Source: Pelosinus sp. IPA-1
GTDB taxonomy: Bacteria > Bacillota > Negativicutes > DSM-13327
Direction of reading: 5' to 3'
Assembly: GCF_030269905.1 (NCBI RefSeq)
Contig: NZ_BSVC01000001.1
Span: 372,001-436,000 of the forward strand
Length of the DNA: 64,000 bases
Positions 24,216 to 32,490 of the stretch are shown here, piece by piece. Each line of letters starts with the position of its first letter. Within the stretch, counting starts at the first letter, position 1. A program made the position numbers and the translations under genes. The notes under the pieces were generated by a model. The model saw only the letters and a list, made by a program, of their open reading frames with translations. It was not told where the DNA came from and did not search any database.

Positions 24216-26060
24216 ATGTGTGGAATTACTGGATGGATCGACTGGGAAAGAAATCTTGAGAATGAAGGTCATATAGTAGGGAATATGATGGAAACATTAG
24301 CTGCTCGTGGCCCTGATGCTTCAGGTATGTATTTATCAAAACACGCAGCATTTGGTCATAGACGCTTGAGTGTAGTTGATCTTGTGAATGGTGCCCAGCC
24401 TATGATTAGAGATAGAGGGGAACAACGGTACGTAATTACTTATAATGGAGAACTTTATAACACACCTGAGTTACGGCAAGTATTAGAGTCTAAAGGATAT
24501 ACCTTCCGTACAACTTGCGATACGGAGGTTTTGCTAACTGCCTATATAGAGTGGGGACCCTCTTGTGTAGAACAATTTAATGGGATATTTGCTTTTGGTA
24601 TTTGGGATGAGAGACAGCAAACCTTGTTTCTTGCACGTGATCGGATCGGAGTCAAACCTCTATTTTATACCAACAAAGGGAATTGGCTTTTATTTGGCTC
24701 AGAGCTAAAAGCATTGCTGGCACATCCTGAGGTTCGCCCACAGGTTGATAGTGAAGGTTTAGCAGAGGTATTTATCATTGGACCTGGTCGGACTCCAGGG
24801 CACGGTGTATTTAAAGGCATAGATGAATTAAGGCCTGGACATAGTATGTTATATAGTCGAAGTGGCGTAAAGATAAGTCAATATTGGGCGCTGGAAAGTA
24901 TGCCTCATAAAGATGACTTTGATACCACAGTCAGTACGGTTCGGGAGCTTTTACAGGATATTGTTAAACGTCAATTAGTTGCTGATGTTCCAGTATGTAC
25001 CTTATTATCGGGCGGGCTTGACTCAAGTGCATTAACTGCATTGGCGGCTATTAACTACCGCCAAGATGGATTAGGAGGTATTCATACATATTCTGTAGAT
25101 TACCTGAATAATGAGCAATATTTTAAGGCAAACGATTTTCAACCTAATTCAGACGCTCCTTGGGTGCGCCGTGTTTCTGATTTATATGCTACTTCCCACC
25201 ATAATATAATATTGGATACACCCGAATTAGCTGGTAGTTTACCGAACGCTGCAATTTCACGGGATTTACCAGGAATGGCGGATGTAGATACTTCCTTATA
25301 TTTGTTTTGCCGGGAAATTAAAAAAGGAGCTACAGTTGCCTTATCAGGCGAATGTGCTGATGAAGTATTTGGTGGCTATCCTTGGTTTTATCGTGAAGAA
25401 ATGATCAATGCCTCAAGCTTTCCTTGGGCACCAAAACCTGAGGTGCGGATGGAATGGTTATCTCCTGAGCTAGGGCTTAAGACTAAGCCTCATGAGTATT
25501 TAAAACGACGCTATCATGAAGCATTAGCTGAGGTGCCACAGTTACCAGGTGAGGATGCTCAATCGGCTCGTATGCGAGAAATATTTTATCTGAGTCTAAC
25601 ACGTTGGATGCCTACCCTGCTTGACCGCAAAGATCGTATGAGTATGGCTTTCGGTCTTGAGGTAAGAGTTCCTTATTGTGATCATCGACTAGTCGAATAT
25701 GTATGGAACGTACCTTGGAGTATGAAAAATTACCATGAAAGAGAAAAAGGTTTATTAAGGCATGCTTTAGTTGGAATTTTGCCCGAGGATGTTTTATGGA
25801 GAAAGAAAAGTCCATATCCCAAAACTCATAATCCATCCTATTTGAGCACCGTACGTCAGTGGGTATTACGTATTTTAGATGATCCTTCTTCCCCGTTAAA
25901 AAATGTAGTGGATGTAGCTAAAGTGCGTTCTATGGCGCAACCTGATTCCCCAATATCTAATATACCCTGGTTTGGTCAGCTCATGACAAATGCCCAGTTA
26001 TTTGCCTATTTAATTCAAGTAGATACTTGGCTAAGAGAGTATAAGGTGGAAATGGTATAA
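24216..26060 (+). CDS. asnB: Glutamine-hydrolysing asparagine synthase (AsnB)
   Basis: The 614-residue enzyme transfers glutamine-derived ammonia to aspartate with ATP. The N-terminal class II amidotransferase domain starts with the nucleophile Cys2 (MCGITGW) and includes RGPDASG and YNGELYN. The synthetase domain carries the pyrophosphatase loop SGGLDSS at 265-271 and LTRWMPTLLDRKDRMSMAFG. AAAGGAG precedes the ATG. It is monocistronic, bounded by a terminator at 26074. Related enzymes act in peptide or cell-wall amidation, but nothing nearby suggests this. Confidence 0.94.
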   Translation: MCGITGWIDWERNLENEGHIVGNMMETLAARGPDASGMYLSKHAAFGHRRLSVVDLVNGAQPMIRDRGEQRYVITYNGELYNTPELRQVLESKGYTFRTTCDTEVLLTAYIEWGPSCVEQFNGIFAFGIWDERQQTLFLARDRIGVKPLFYTNKGNWLLFGSELKALLAHPEVRPQVDSEGLAEVFIIGPGRTPGHGVFKGIDELRPGHSMLYSRSGVKISQYWALESMPHKDDFDTTVSTVRELLQDIVKRQLVADVPVCTLLSGGLDSSALTALAAINYRQDGLGGIHTYSVDYLNNEQYFKANDFQPNSDAPWVRRVSDLYATSHHNIILDTPELAGSLPNAAISRDLPGMADVDTSLYLFCREIKKGATVALSGECADEVFGGYPWFYREEMINASSFPWAPKPEVRMEWLSPELGLKTKPHEYLKRRYHEALAEVPQLPGEDAQSARMREIFYLSLTRWMPTLLDRKDRMSMAFGLEVRVPYCDHRLVEYVWNVPWSMKNYHEREKGLLRHALVGILPEDVLWRKKSPYPKTHNPSYLSTVRQWVLRILDDPSSPLKNVVDVAKVRSMAQPDSPISNIPWFGQLMTNAQLFAYLIQVDTWLREYKVEMV

Positions 26061-26073
26061 CATTGCAGACGCC

Positions 26074-26112
26074 AATCATGCCCGAAGAGTTATCTTAGGG
26101 CATGATTTTATT
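26074..26112 (+). terminator. Intrinsic terminator after asnB
   Basis: AATCATGCCC (26074-26083) pairs perfectly with GGGCATGATT (26098-26107), followed by TTATTGTT. Confidence 0.75.
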
Positions 26113-26177
26113 GTTACCTATGAAAGATCATTTTTGCAGGAATTTGACAAAAAATGGCGAAGTAAATTATCAAAGTT

Positions 26178-26265
26178 AAATATTGGCAAACCTACCGAAA
26201 GATAGGGACGCAAAGCCATGGGTCTAAAGATTTAGTAAGGAATCTAAGATTGCCAGGTTGCTCAA
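26178..26265 (+). ncRNA. Cyclic di-GMP-I (GEMM-I) riboswitch
   Basis: The leader has the GEMM-I consensus blocks: GGCAAACC, a stem capped by a GAAA tetraloop, GGGACGCAAAGCC, GGGTCTAAA and the closing GCCAGGTTGC. P1 forms from ATTGGCAA and TTGCTCAAT with one bulge. It lies 150 bases before a chemotaxis receptor gene, a common target class of this riboswitch. Confidence 0.95.
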
Positions 26266-26298
26266 TGTATTGATATGAGTAATTTGGCAATCTTTATT
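26247..26298 (+). terminator. Switchable terminator of the c-di-GMP riboswitch
   Basis: AGATTGCCA (26247-26255), which is also the 3' part of the aptamer, can pair with TGGCAATCT (26285-26293) followed by TTATTTA. Aptamer folding and this hairpin share bases and so exclude each other, suggesting that c-di-GMP binding favours read-through. Confidence 0.6.
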
Positions 26299-26408
26299 TA
26301 TGCCTAAAGGAGGATGAAAAGAAAATTAAATTAGTTGAAACATACATATAATTTGCAGGCTATATATGCAGAAAGGCATCGAAAATACATTACACTATGG
26401 AGGAAAAA

Positions 26409-28124
26409 ATGAACATATTAAACGACATGAAAGTAAGCCTTAAATTAAGTATACTAATTGTTATTTCATTCTTATCCATGAGTATTATAGGATATACAGG
26501 ATATTATTATCTTCAGCAGTCAAATGCAGATATTAACTCAATGTATGAGGATCAATTAGTGCCAATTGCTCTTATAAATGCAAATCGTGCTCATATTAAT
26601 AAAGTTAATGGAGCTATACTGGAATTAATGATTACAACGGATAATAATAGAAATAACGAGCTAAAAAAGATTATAGATGAGCAGGTAAAAGCCTTTAATG
26701 AAAATATGGTAGAGCTTGAAAAAGCCAATTTAGATGAGAAGGCAAAGGAACAGTTAAATGGGATTAAAACAACCATAGGAAAGTATCGCGTTGCTAGACA
26801 ACCAGTTATTGACTTGGCGCTTCAAAATAAAAATGTAGAAGCGTATGCACTCTACGTTGCTACGGTGGAATCAGTAGCGAGTGACACGATTAATAAATGC
26901 ACAGACCTTTCAACATATAGTGTCCAAATGGCAAAACAAACACACGAGGATAGTAAAATATCATTCGAAAGATCAAAACATATTGCCATTGGCATTATTC
27001 TAGTATCCTTACTTATTTTAGGATTGAGTGGGTGGTATATAACCAAAATTATAGCCAATCCGTTAAATACAATGGTGTTGATTTGTAACGAATTTGCAGC
27101 AGGTGATTTTCGAGATAAAACGCGAAGAATTCTTAGAAAAGACGAAATTGGTCAAGTGGGCGATGCTTTGGCGGGTATGCGTGTCTCTATTCGAAATTTG
27201 ATGAAACAGATCAGTGATTCTTCTGAGCAATTGGCAGCCTCATCGGAGGAATTGACTGCTAGTGCAGATCAATCGGCTCAAGCTGCAAACCAAGTGGCTG
27301 CATCCATTACCGACGTGGCACATGGTGCAGAAAAACAATTAAGTGTGGCGGATAACACATCAGCTGTGGTTCAGCAGATGTCAGTTACTATCCAGCAAGT
27401 TGCTGTCAATGCCAATGAAGTATCTGATCAATCAGCACAGGCTGCAAATAAGGCAAATGAAGGTAATACGTTAGTGGATAAGGCGATCAATCAGATGTCA
27501 CACATAGAACAGACTGTTAATACCTCGGCTTTAGTAGTAGCAAAATTGGGAGAGCGTTCTAAGGAAATTGGGCAGATTGTAGATACGATCTCTGGTATTG
27601 CTAGTCAGACAAACTTATTAGCTTTAAATGCTGCTATCGAAGCAGCGCGTGCGGGAGAACAAGGCCGTGGCTTTGCTGTAGTGGCAGAAGAAGTTCGTAA
27701 GTTAGCAGAACAATCGCAAGATGCAGCTAAGCATATTGCCGAACTGATTGGCGAAATTCAAGGAGATACTGACAAAGCAGTAATAGCAATGAATGATGGT
27801 ACTCGCGAAGTTAAGCTGGGGGCAGAAGTAGTAAATGATAGTGGCAAGGCTTTCCAGGAAATTGCATTTCTGATAAACAAAGTATCTGACCAAACAAAAG
27901 AAATATCAACCGCCATAGAGCAGATGGCGATTAATGGTCAACACATTGTTGGCTCAGTAAAGCAAATTGATGAACTGAGTAAAAAGGCCTCTGGAGAAGC
28001 GCAGACCGTATCTGCCGCAACACAAGAGCAATCTGCATCTATGGAAGAAATCGCTTCATCCAGCCAAGCGCTAGCCCATTTAGCAATGAATCTTCGGGAA
28101 GCTGTTAGTAAATTTCAAGTGTAA
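26409..28124 (+). CDS. Methyl-accepting chemotaxis protein
   Basis: The 571-residue receptor has two membrane helices (about 11-31 and 190-210) flanking a four-helix-bundle sensor domain, then a HAMP domain and a cytoplasmic signalling domain with the hairpin tip [24 protein letters not shown] 26409 is chosen because GGAGG (26399-26403) lies 5 bases upstream; an ATG at 26397 overlaps that site. Its c-di-GMP riboswitch links motility behaviour to second-messenger level. The ligand is unknown. Confidence 0.93.
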   Translation: MNILNDMKVSLKLSILIVISFLSMSIIGYTGYYYLQQSNADINSMYEDQLVPIALINANRAHINKVNGAILELMITTDNNRNNELKKIIDEQVKAFNENMVELEKANLDEKAKEQLNGIKTTIGKYRVARQPVIDLALQNKNVEAYALYVATVESVASDTINKCTDLSTYSVQMAKQTHEDSKISFERSKHIAIGIILVSLLILGLSGWYITKIIANPLNTMVLICNEFAAGDFRDKTRRILRKDEIGQVGDALAGMRVSIRNLMKQISDSSEQLAASSEELTASADQSAQAANQVAASITDVAHGAEKQLSVADNTSAVVQQMSVTIQQVAVNANEVSDQSAQAANKANEGNTLVDKAINQMSHIEQTVNTSALVVAKLGERSKEIGQIVDTISGIASQTNLLALNAAIEAARAGEQGRGFAVVAEEVRKLAEQSQDAAKHIAELIGEIQGDTDKAVIAMNDGTREVKLGAEVVNDSGKAFQEIAFLINKVSDQTKEISTAIEQMAINGQHIVGSVKQIDELSKKASGEAQTVSAATQEQSASMEEIASSSQALAHLAMNLREAVSKFQV

Positions 28125-28209
28125 TTAAATATGTCCTACTTATGACGATATCAGCTTCAAGTTGATATTTAGTTAAGAGAATAGATAAAAAATCGTATAA
28201 AAAAATTGA

Positions 28210-28252
28210 AACAATGCCTTAGGAAGAATGATCCTAGGGCATTGTTTTATTT
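28210..28252 (+). terminator. Intrinsic terminator after the chemotaxis receptor
   Basis: AACAATGCCTTAGGA (28210-28224) pairs with TCCTAGGGCATTGTT (28232-28246) over 15 bases with one wobble, followed by TTATTTT. Confidence 0.88.
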
Positions 28253-28394
28253 TGTATCGGTATTTCGTTTCTTTATCTACTGAACGAATTTATGTAATCT
28301 TTAGTATAAATTACATGTAAATGTAACTTGACAGTCACAATTCTGTTACATTTCTACTCTATAATTAAAATAACAAATAAAGGAGTGATTTCTT

Positions 28395-28718
28395 ATGAAA
28401 AATATAGCTAAAAAAATAGCGGTTTTATCAATGGTTGGTATGATGCAAATCGGTTTTGGTGCATCCGTAATAGAAGCTTCACCACTACATAATCAGCCCC
28501 CTGTGCAAGAGCAAGATGATCGACATGATAATCATGATCAGGGTCAAGATCGACATGAAAGAGAACGTGCAGAAAGGGAACGGCATGAAAGAGAAATGAG
28601 ACGACGTCCTCATGAAGGCGAACGAGAATGGCATGAACGTCAAAATCGAGAAAATGAACGACACGAAGAAAACTTGAGACGAATTGCTCATGATATTTTA
28701 GACCTAATTCATGATTAA
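28395..28718 (+). CDS. Small secreted Arg/His/Glu-rich protein
   Basis: The 107-residue protein has an N-terminal signal peptide (about 1-29, with cleavage near VIEAS) and then an extremely charged, low-complexity region of Arg, His, Glu and Asp (for example HERERAERERHEREMRRR), probably one long amphipathic or charged helix ending in a short hydrophobic segment, IAHDILDLIHD. AAAGGAGTG precedes the ATG. I do not recognise the family. Histidine content suggests metal or anion binding in the periplasm, but this is a guess. It sits alone between two terminators. Confidence 0.75.
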   Translation: MKNIAKKIAVLSMVGMMQIGFGASVIEASPLHNQPPVQEQDDRHDNHDQGQDRHERERAERERHEREMRRRPHEGEREWHERQNRENERHEENLRRIAHDILDLIHD

Positions 28719-28760
28719 CTAAAGAATTAGCATCTAACTTTAAATTAGCTGAAGTCTATA

Positions 28761-28808
28761 AAAGATTTAGCGTATTTATACGCTAAGTCTTTTAATGGAT
28801 TTTTTTTT
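28761..28808 (+). terminator. Intrinsic terminator after the charged secreted protein
   Basis: AAAGATTTAGCGTAT (from 28761) pairs with ATACGCTAAGTCTTT (28778-28792) with one wobble; a run of T starts at 28800, slightly downstream of the stem. Confidence 0.7.
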
Positions 28809-28891
28809 AGGGTGACTAAAATAGAATTTTGTGATAGAATGCAAGTATACATAACAAGTTTATGTTTAATTATGGAAAAGGAGAATGAGAA

Positions 28892-29359
28892 ATGTTTAAA
28901 CGAAATGTAAGGATCTTATTGGCTGCCAGTTTATTACTTATTGTAGCTTTAGTTGCAGGGTGTGGTGGTGGTTCAGGCCTTCAGCGTGTACCTGGACTTA
29001 GCCCGACGGAAACAGTGACTACTTTTTTTGATGCCGCTAAGAATAACCGTATGGAAGAAGCTAGTTTGTATGTTTCTGCTGCCTCAAAAAGCGATCCCAA
29101 AACAGTGGTAAAATTTATGACTGGGCAATCAGAATTAACACAAATCAAGAATTCTAATATTATGTCAGTCAAACAAGTAGCCCAACAAGGGAACTATGCA
29201 GCTCTTTTGGTAACAACACAAGAACAGAATACTTTCAAGATTAATATGAAACCAGTCGGATTAGAAAAAGTAAATGGTGAGTGGTATATTATAGATTTTG
29301 ATCAAATCTATACAGATGCTAAATATAAAGTCTTGCAGCAATTGCTGGCGAATCTATAA
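28892..29359 (+). CDS. Lipoprotein with DUF4878-like domain
   Basis: The 155-residue protein has a lipoprotein signal ending ALVAGC (C24), a glycine-rich linker and a small alpha+beta domain with SPTETVTTFFDAAKNNRMEEA and EKVNGEWYIIDF, the pattern of NTF2-like DUF4878 lipoproteins. AAAGGAGAA precedes the ATG. The domain may bind a small ligand at the envelope; no function is established. It is flanked by terminators and appears monocistronic. Confidence 0.75.
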   Translation: MFKRNVRILLAASLLLIVALVAGCGGGSGLQRVPGLSPTETVTTFFDAAKNNRMEEASLYVSAASKSDPKTVVKFMTGQSELTQIKNSNIMSVKQVAQQGNYAALLVTTQEQNTFKINMKPVGLEKVNGEWYIIDFDQIYTDAKYKVLQQLLANL

Positions 29360-29401
29360 TAAGAGGAAAGTCTTATAAGGGCTTACCTTGGATTAGACTG
29401 C

Positions 29402-29446
29402 AAACTCTGGTAAAATAGTGTATACTATTTTACCAGAGTTTTTTTG
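29402..29446 (+). terminator. Strong intrinsic terminator
   Basis: An 18-base arm starting AAACTCTGG (29402) pairs with its complement ending CCAGAGTTT around a three-base loop, followed by seven T. Confidence 0.9.
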
Positions 29447-29573
29447 CATTGGATGAGAAAAGATAAGAGTGAAGATCAGATTTTCTTGAAAATAATTGAA
29501 GATTTACTTTTCACTAGTGGATATTTTTAGTATAGTAGTGAATGAGTTGATAAAACAGTAGGAGCTGGATGCT

Positions 29574-30710
29574 ATGCATTTTTCATATTATATGCCGACG
29601 AAAATACATTTTGGTTGTGGTGAGTTTGAAAAGGCTCCCGCTTATATTGGAATGGTTGGTAAAAGAGTGCTCATTGTAACAGGCAAATATGCTATGAAGA
29701 AGTATGGATTTACTAAGATATTAGTAGAGGGACTTACTTCTTTAGGGATACAGTCTGCATTATTTGAAGGTGTTAGTGCCAACCCTCTAGCTAGCGAAGT
29801 CAACCAGTGTGTTGAAAAATTTGCAAACTGGCAACCCGATGTTGTAGTAGCCCTTGGCGGGGGAAGTGCGATTGATGCTGGCAAGGGAATTGTTCTTGGG
29901 TTATCAACTAGGGAAAAAGTAGAACCTTATTTATTAGGGCAATCTCCCATCACCCATGTTGATATTCCTCTGATTGCCATTCCTACGACAGCTGGTACAG
30001 GGTCGGAAACCAATTGGGCGGCGATTTTAACGGATGAGTACAGTGGAATAAAAACCAGTTTTCGTCATAAGGGGCTCTTTCCCTGTATGGCAATTGTGGA
30101 TCCGCAGTTAACAGTGTCTTTATTGCCTGGAAATACTGTAGAGACTGGTTTTGATGTATTTGCTCATGCTGTTGAAACCTATATATCGAAAAGTGGGGTA
30201 GCCCCCTTAATTGCCACTCATTCACTGGCCGCCATACGATTGGTTGGACAATATCTGCCTCAAGTGCTTATAAATGGTCAAGATATAACAGCCCGTACCA
30301 ATATGATGTATGCCAGTATGCTGATGGGCTTTAATCTAGCTAATTCTAGTACCTGTTTACCCCATCGGTTGCAATATCCGATTGGAGTAAAAACGAATAG
30401 TAGTCATGGTAGTGGATTGATGGCGCTATTTAAGAGTTGGTTAGATATTACCTATGAGATTTCGGAAGAAAAGTTTAATTGTATTGGAGAGGCATTAAGT
30501 GGTAATCCTTGCAGGAATAAGGAGGAATTTATGCTGGCATACCAGCAATTTACCCAAAGTATACATAGGAATGGGAGTTTGGCAGATTTTTCTTTAGGAA
30601 AAGAGGATATACGCTATTTGGCTAGTAAAGTAACAGGGAGCTTAGCCAATGATCCTGCAGGGGAGATCCCTGAAATTGTAGAGAAGATATATAATGGAGC
30701 ATGTAAATGA
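29574..30710 (+). CDS. Iron-containing alcohol dehydrogenase family protein
   Basis: The 378-residue group III alcohol dehydrogenase shows the nucleotide-binding GGGSAIDAGKGI near residue 97, PTTAGTGSETNW near 141, and the metal-ligand histidine regions GFDVFAHAVETY, CLPHRLQYPIG and NSSHGSGL. The substrate is unknown. The gene is the first of a six-gene same-strand cluster and its TGA overlaps the prenyltransferase start, which suggests that it supplies or modifies the polyol, sugar or lipid substrate of that enzyme rather than acting in fermentation. Confidence 0.88.
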   Translation: MHFSYYMPTKIHFGCGEFEKAPAYIGMVGKRVLIVTGKYAMKKYGFTKILVEGLTSLGIQSALFEGVSANPLASEVNQCVEKFANWQPDVVVALGGGSAIDAGKGIVLGLSTREKVEPYLLGQSPITHVDIPLIAIPTTAGTGSETNWAAILTDEYSGIKTSFRHKGLFPCMAIVDPQLTVSLLPGNTVETGFDVFAHAVETYISKSGVAPLIATHSLAAIRLVGQYLPQVLINGQDITARTNMMYASMLMGFNLANSSTCLPHRLQYPIGVKTNSSHGSGLMALFKSWLDITYEISEEKFNCIGEALSGNPCRNKEEFMLAYQQFTQSIHRNGSLADFSLGKEDIRYLASKVTGSLANDPAGEIPEIVEKIYNGACK

Positions 30711-31615
30711 GTACTTTGGCAGAGGAAATCGTCAAAAAGGATAAATCCGGGAGCAAGGCATTACCCTATCTTATGGTGTTGCGTCCCAAGCAATGGACAA
30801 AAAATTTATTAGTATTTGCTGCTTTGATTTTTTCAATCAAAACAGTAAATATACATATGCTGCTAAAGGCGGTAGTCGGTTTTGCCTTATTTTGCATTGT
30901 ATCAAGCTGTGTTTACATAATAAATGACTACATGGATCGTGAAGCGGATAGTCGGCATCCAGAAAAAAAGTATCGTCCCATTGCTTCGGGGAGATTAGAC
31001 CCTATTAGAGCACTGGTATTTGGGAGTACCTTATTATGTTGCGCTCTTGGTATGGCCTACTTGTTAGATCCTTGGTTTAGCCTGCTGCTTTTTGGATATT
31101 TTATGATTAACGTAGCTTATTCGATTAAATTAAAACAGGTTGTAATTGTTGATATTATGGTAATTGCCTTTGGTTTTGTTTTGCGTGCCATTGGCGGAGG
31201 ATTGGTAATCGATGTTTCCTTCACCCCTTGGTTTTTAATCTGTACTATGTTGCTAGCCTTGTTTTTAGCGATTAGCAAACGTAGGCATGAATTGTATTTG
31301 CTAAGCGAGAATAAGGGAGAGCACCGTAAAGTTTTAGAGCAATACTCTCCTGAATTGTTAAATCAATTAAATAGTATTGTTACTACTGCAGCCATTATGA
31401 GTTACTCTTTATTTACCTTTACATCAGGCCACACGATTCAATTGATGTGGACCATACCACTAGTTATGTATGGAATTTTCCGTTATTTATATTTAATACA
31501 CATGAAGGGAAAAGGTGGCAGGCCAGAAAAAGTATTAGTAGAAGATGGTCATATTCTCGCTACCGTGTCGTTATTTGCTATTATGGTTGCTAGTATCTTA
31601 TATTATTTTGAATAG
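30707..31615 (+). CDS. UbiA-family prenyltransferase (decaprenyl-phosphate phosphoribosyltransferase-like)
   Basis: The 302-residue polytopic protein belongs to the UbiA superfamily. The N-terminal LRPKQWTKNLLVFAALIF and the aspartate-rich segment NDYMDREADSRHPEKKYRP are typical of the branch containing mycobacterial decaprenyl-phosphate 5-phosphoribosyltransferase. That enzyme joins phosphoribosyl pyrophosphate to a polyprenyl phosphate at the membrane. A second loop, YSIKLKQVVIVDIMVIAFGFVLRAI, is also conserved. It overlaps the dehydrogenase gene by 4 bases. A quinone-type prenyltransferase is less likely because of the motif and the neighbours. Confidence 0.82.
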   Translation: MSTLAEEIVKKDKSGSKALPYLMVLRPKQWTKNLLVFAALIFSIKTVNIHMLLKAVVGFALFCIVSSCVYIINDYMDREADSRHPEKKYRPIASGRLDPIRALVFGSTLLCCALGMAYLLDPWFSLLLFGYFMINVAYSIKLKQVVIVDIMVIAFGFVLRAIGGGLVIDVSFTPWFLICTMLLALFLAISKRRHELYLLSENKGEHRKVLEQYSPELLNQLNSIVTTAAIMSYSLFTFTSGHTIQLMWTIPLVMYGIFRYLYLIHMKGKGGRPEKVLVEDGHILATVSLFAIMVASILYYFE

Positions 31616-31698
31616 ATAATCATATAACTTTTAGGTAAAATATTGGTTACTTGATAAATTGTCATAGTAGGGTCAATAAAAAGTGAGGTACTATTGTA

Positions 31699-32043
31699 AT
31701 GAAAGATTTGTTATTAATTCTTATATCAGTAGCCATAGGGGCAGTAGGACAAATTGCCTTTAAATTTGGTGCTATGCAAATGGTAGAAAACCCGGGTATC
31801 ACCTTATTAGAAAAAATTAAATGGCCGATCGTTCTAGGCTTATTTTTATATGGTATTAGTACTATTATATGGATCATGGCATTGAAAAAAGTGGAGCTTA
31901 GTTATGCCTACCCTATGGTGAGTCTTGGCTACGTTTTTGTATTTATTGCGTCTTATTTTATTTTCCATGAGCCAATTAATTGGCTGCGAATTGGTGGTAT
32001 GCTATTTATTTTGGCTGGCATTACTCTTGTTGCCAAGTCCTAA
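31699..32043 (+). CDS. SMR/EamA-like four-helix membrane protein
   Basis: The 114-residue protein has four predicted helices and the small multidrug resistance/ArnE-type ending AYPMVSLGYVFVFIASYFIF...GITLVAKS. Proteins of this size in glycolipid clusters often flip lipid-linked sugars, for example ArnE. Its position between a UbiA prenyltransferase and a PAP2-like gene fits such a flippase, but a drug exporter cannot be excluded. Confidence 0.78.
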   Translation: MKDLLLILISVAIGAVGQIAFKFGAMQMVENPGITLLEKIKWPIVLGLFLYGISTIIWIMALKKVELSYAYPMVSLGYVFVFIASYFIFHEPINWLRIGGMLFILAGITLVAKS

Positions 32044-32058
32044 TGGGAGGATGTTAGA

Positions 32059-32466
32059 TTGGATTATAAATATGCCGTAATGCCCGTTTTTGCCTGGTTG
32101 GTAGCAGGATCGGTAAAATTTGTAGTGAATTATATTCGTTTTCGCAAAGAGGCTGTCAACTTAATCGGTAATGGAGGATTTCCCAGTACCCATACAACAG
32201 TAATAAGTAGTACGGTATTTTTCATTGGTTTTACTGAGGGGATTGCTACGCCTATGTTTAGTCTAGGATTGGCAGTACTGATGATTACCATGTTTGATGC
32301 CATGGGAATTCGACGTGCGGTAGGTAAACATGCTAGTATGATCAATCAGTACGTCACGGCAGATTCTAGCAAAACATTAAGAGAACGGCAAGGTCATACA
32401 CCTATCGAAATCTTGGGGGGCCTTAGTACAGGTTTTTTAGTAGCTTTTTTATTACATAGTATCTAA
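32059..32466 (+). CDS. Divergent PAP2 (DUF212/YuiD) family membrane protein
   Basis: The 135-residue membrane protein contains GGFPSTHTT near residue 38, the signature of the divergent PAP2 family, and the ending RERQGHTPIEILGG. The family is related to lipid phosphatases. The start is a TTG with GGGAGG 8 bases upstream, 15 bases after the SMR gene. In this cluster it could remove the 5-phosphate from a polyprenyl-phosphoryl-pentose, as the mycobacterial PAP2-type phosphatase is thought to do. That is inference. Confidence 0.85.
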   Translation: MDYKYAVMPVFAWLVAGSVKFVVNYIRFRKEAVNLIGNGGFPSTHTTVISSTVFFIGFTEGIATPMFSLGLAVLMITMFDAMGIRRAVGKHASMINQYVTADSSKTLRERQGHTPIEILGGLSTGFLVAFLLHSI

Positions 32467-32490
32467 GGCGCTTATGTTAGGGGGCAATCG

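Noticed and set aside
28328-28365. Perfect TTGACA and TATAAT upstream of the charged secreted protein read as one promoter
   Set aside because: The spacer is 26 bases, far too long for sigma-A; only the TATAAT may be real.
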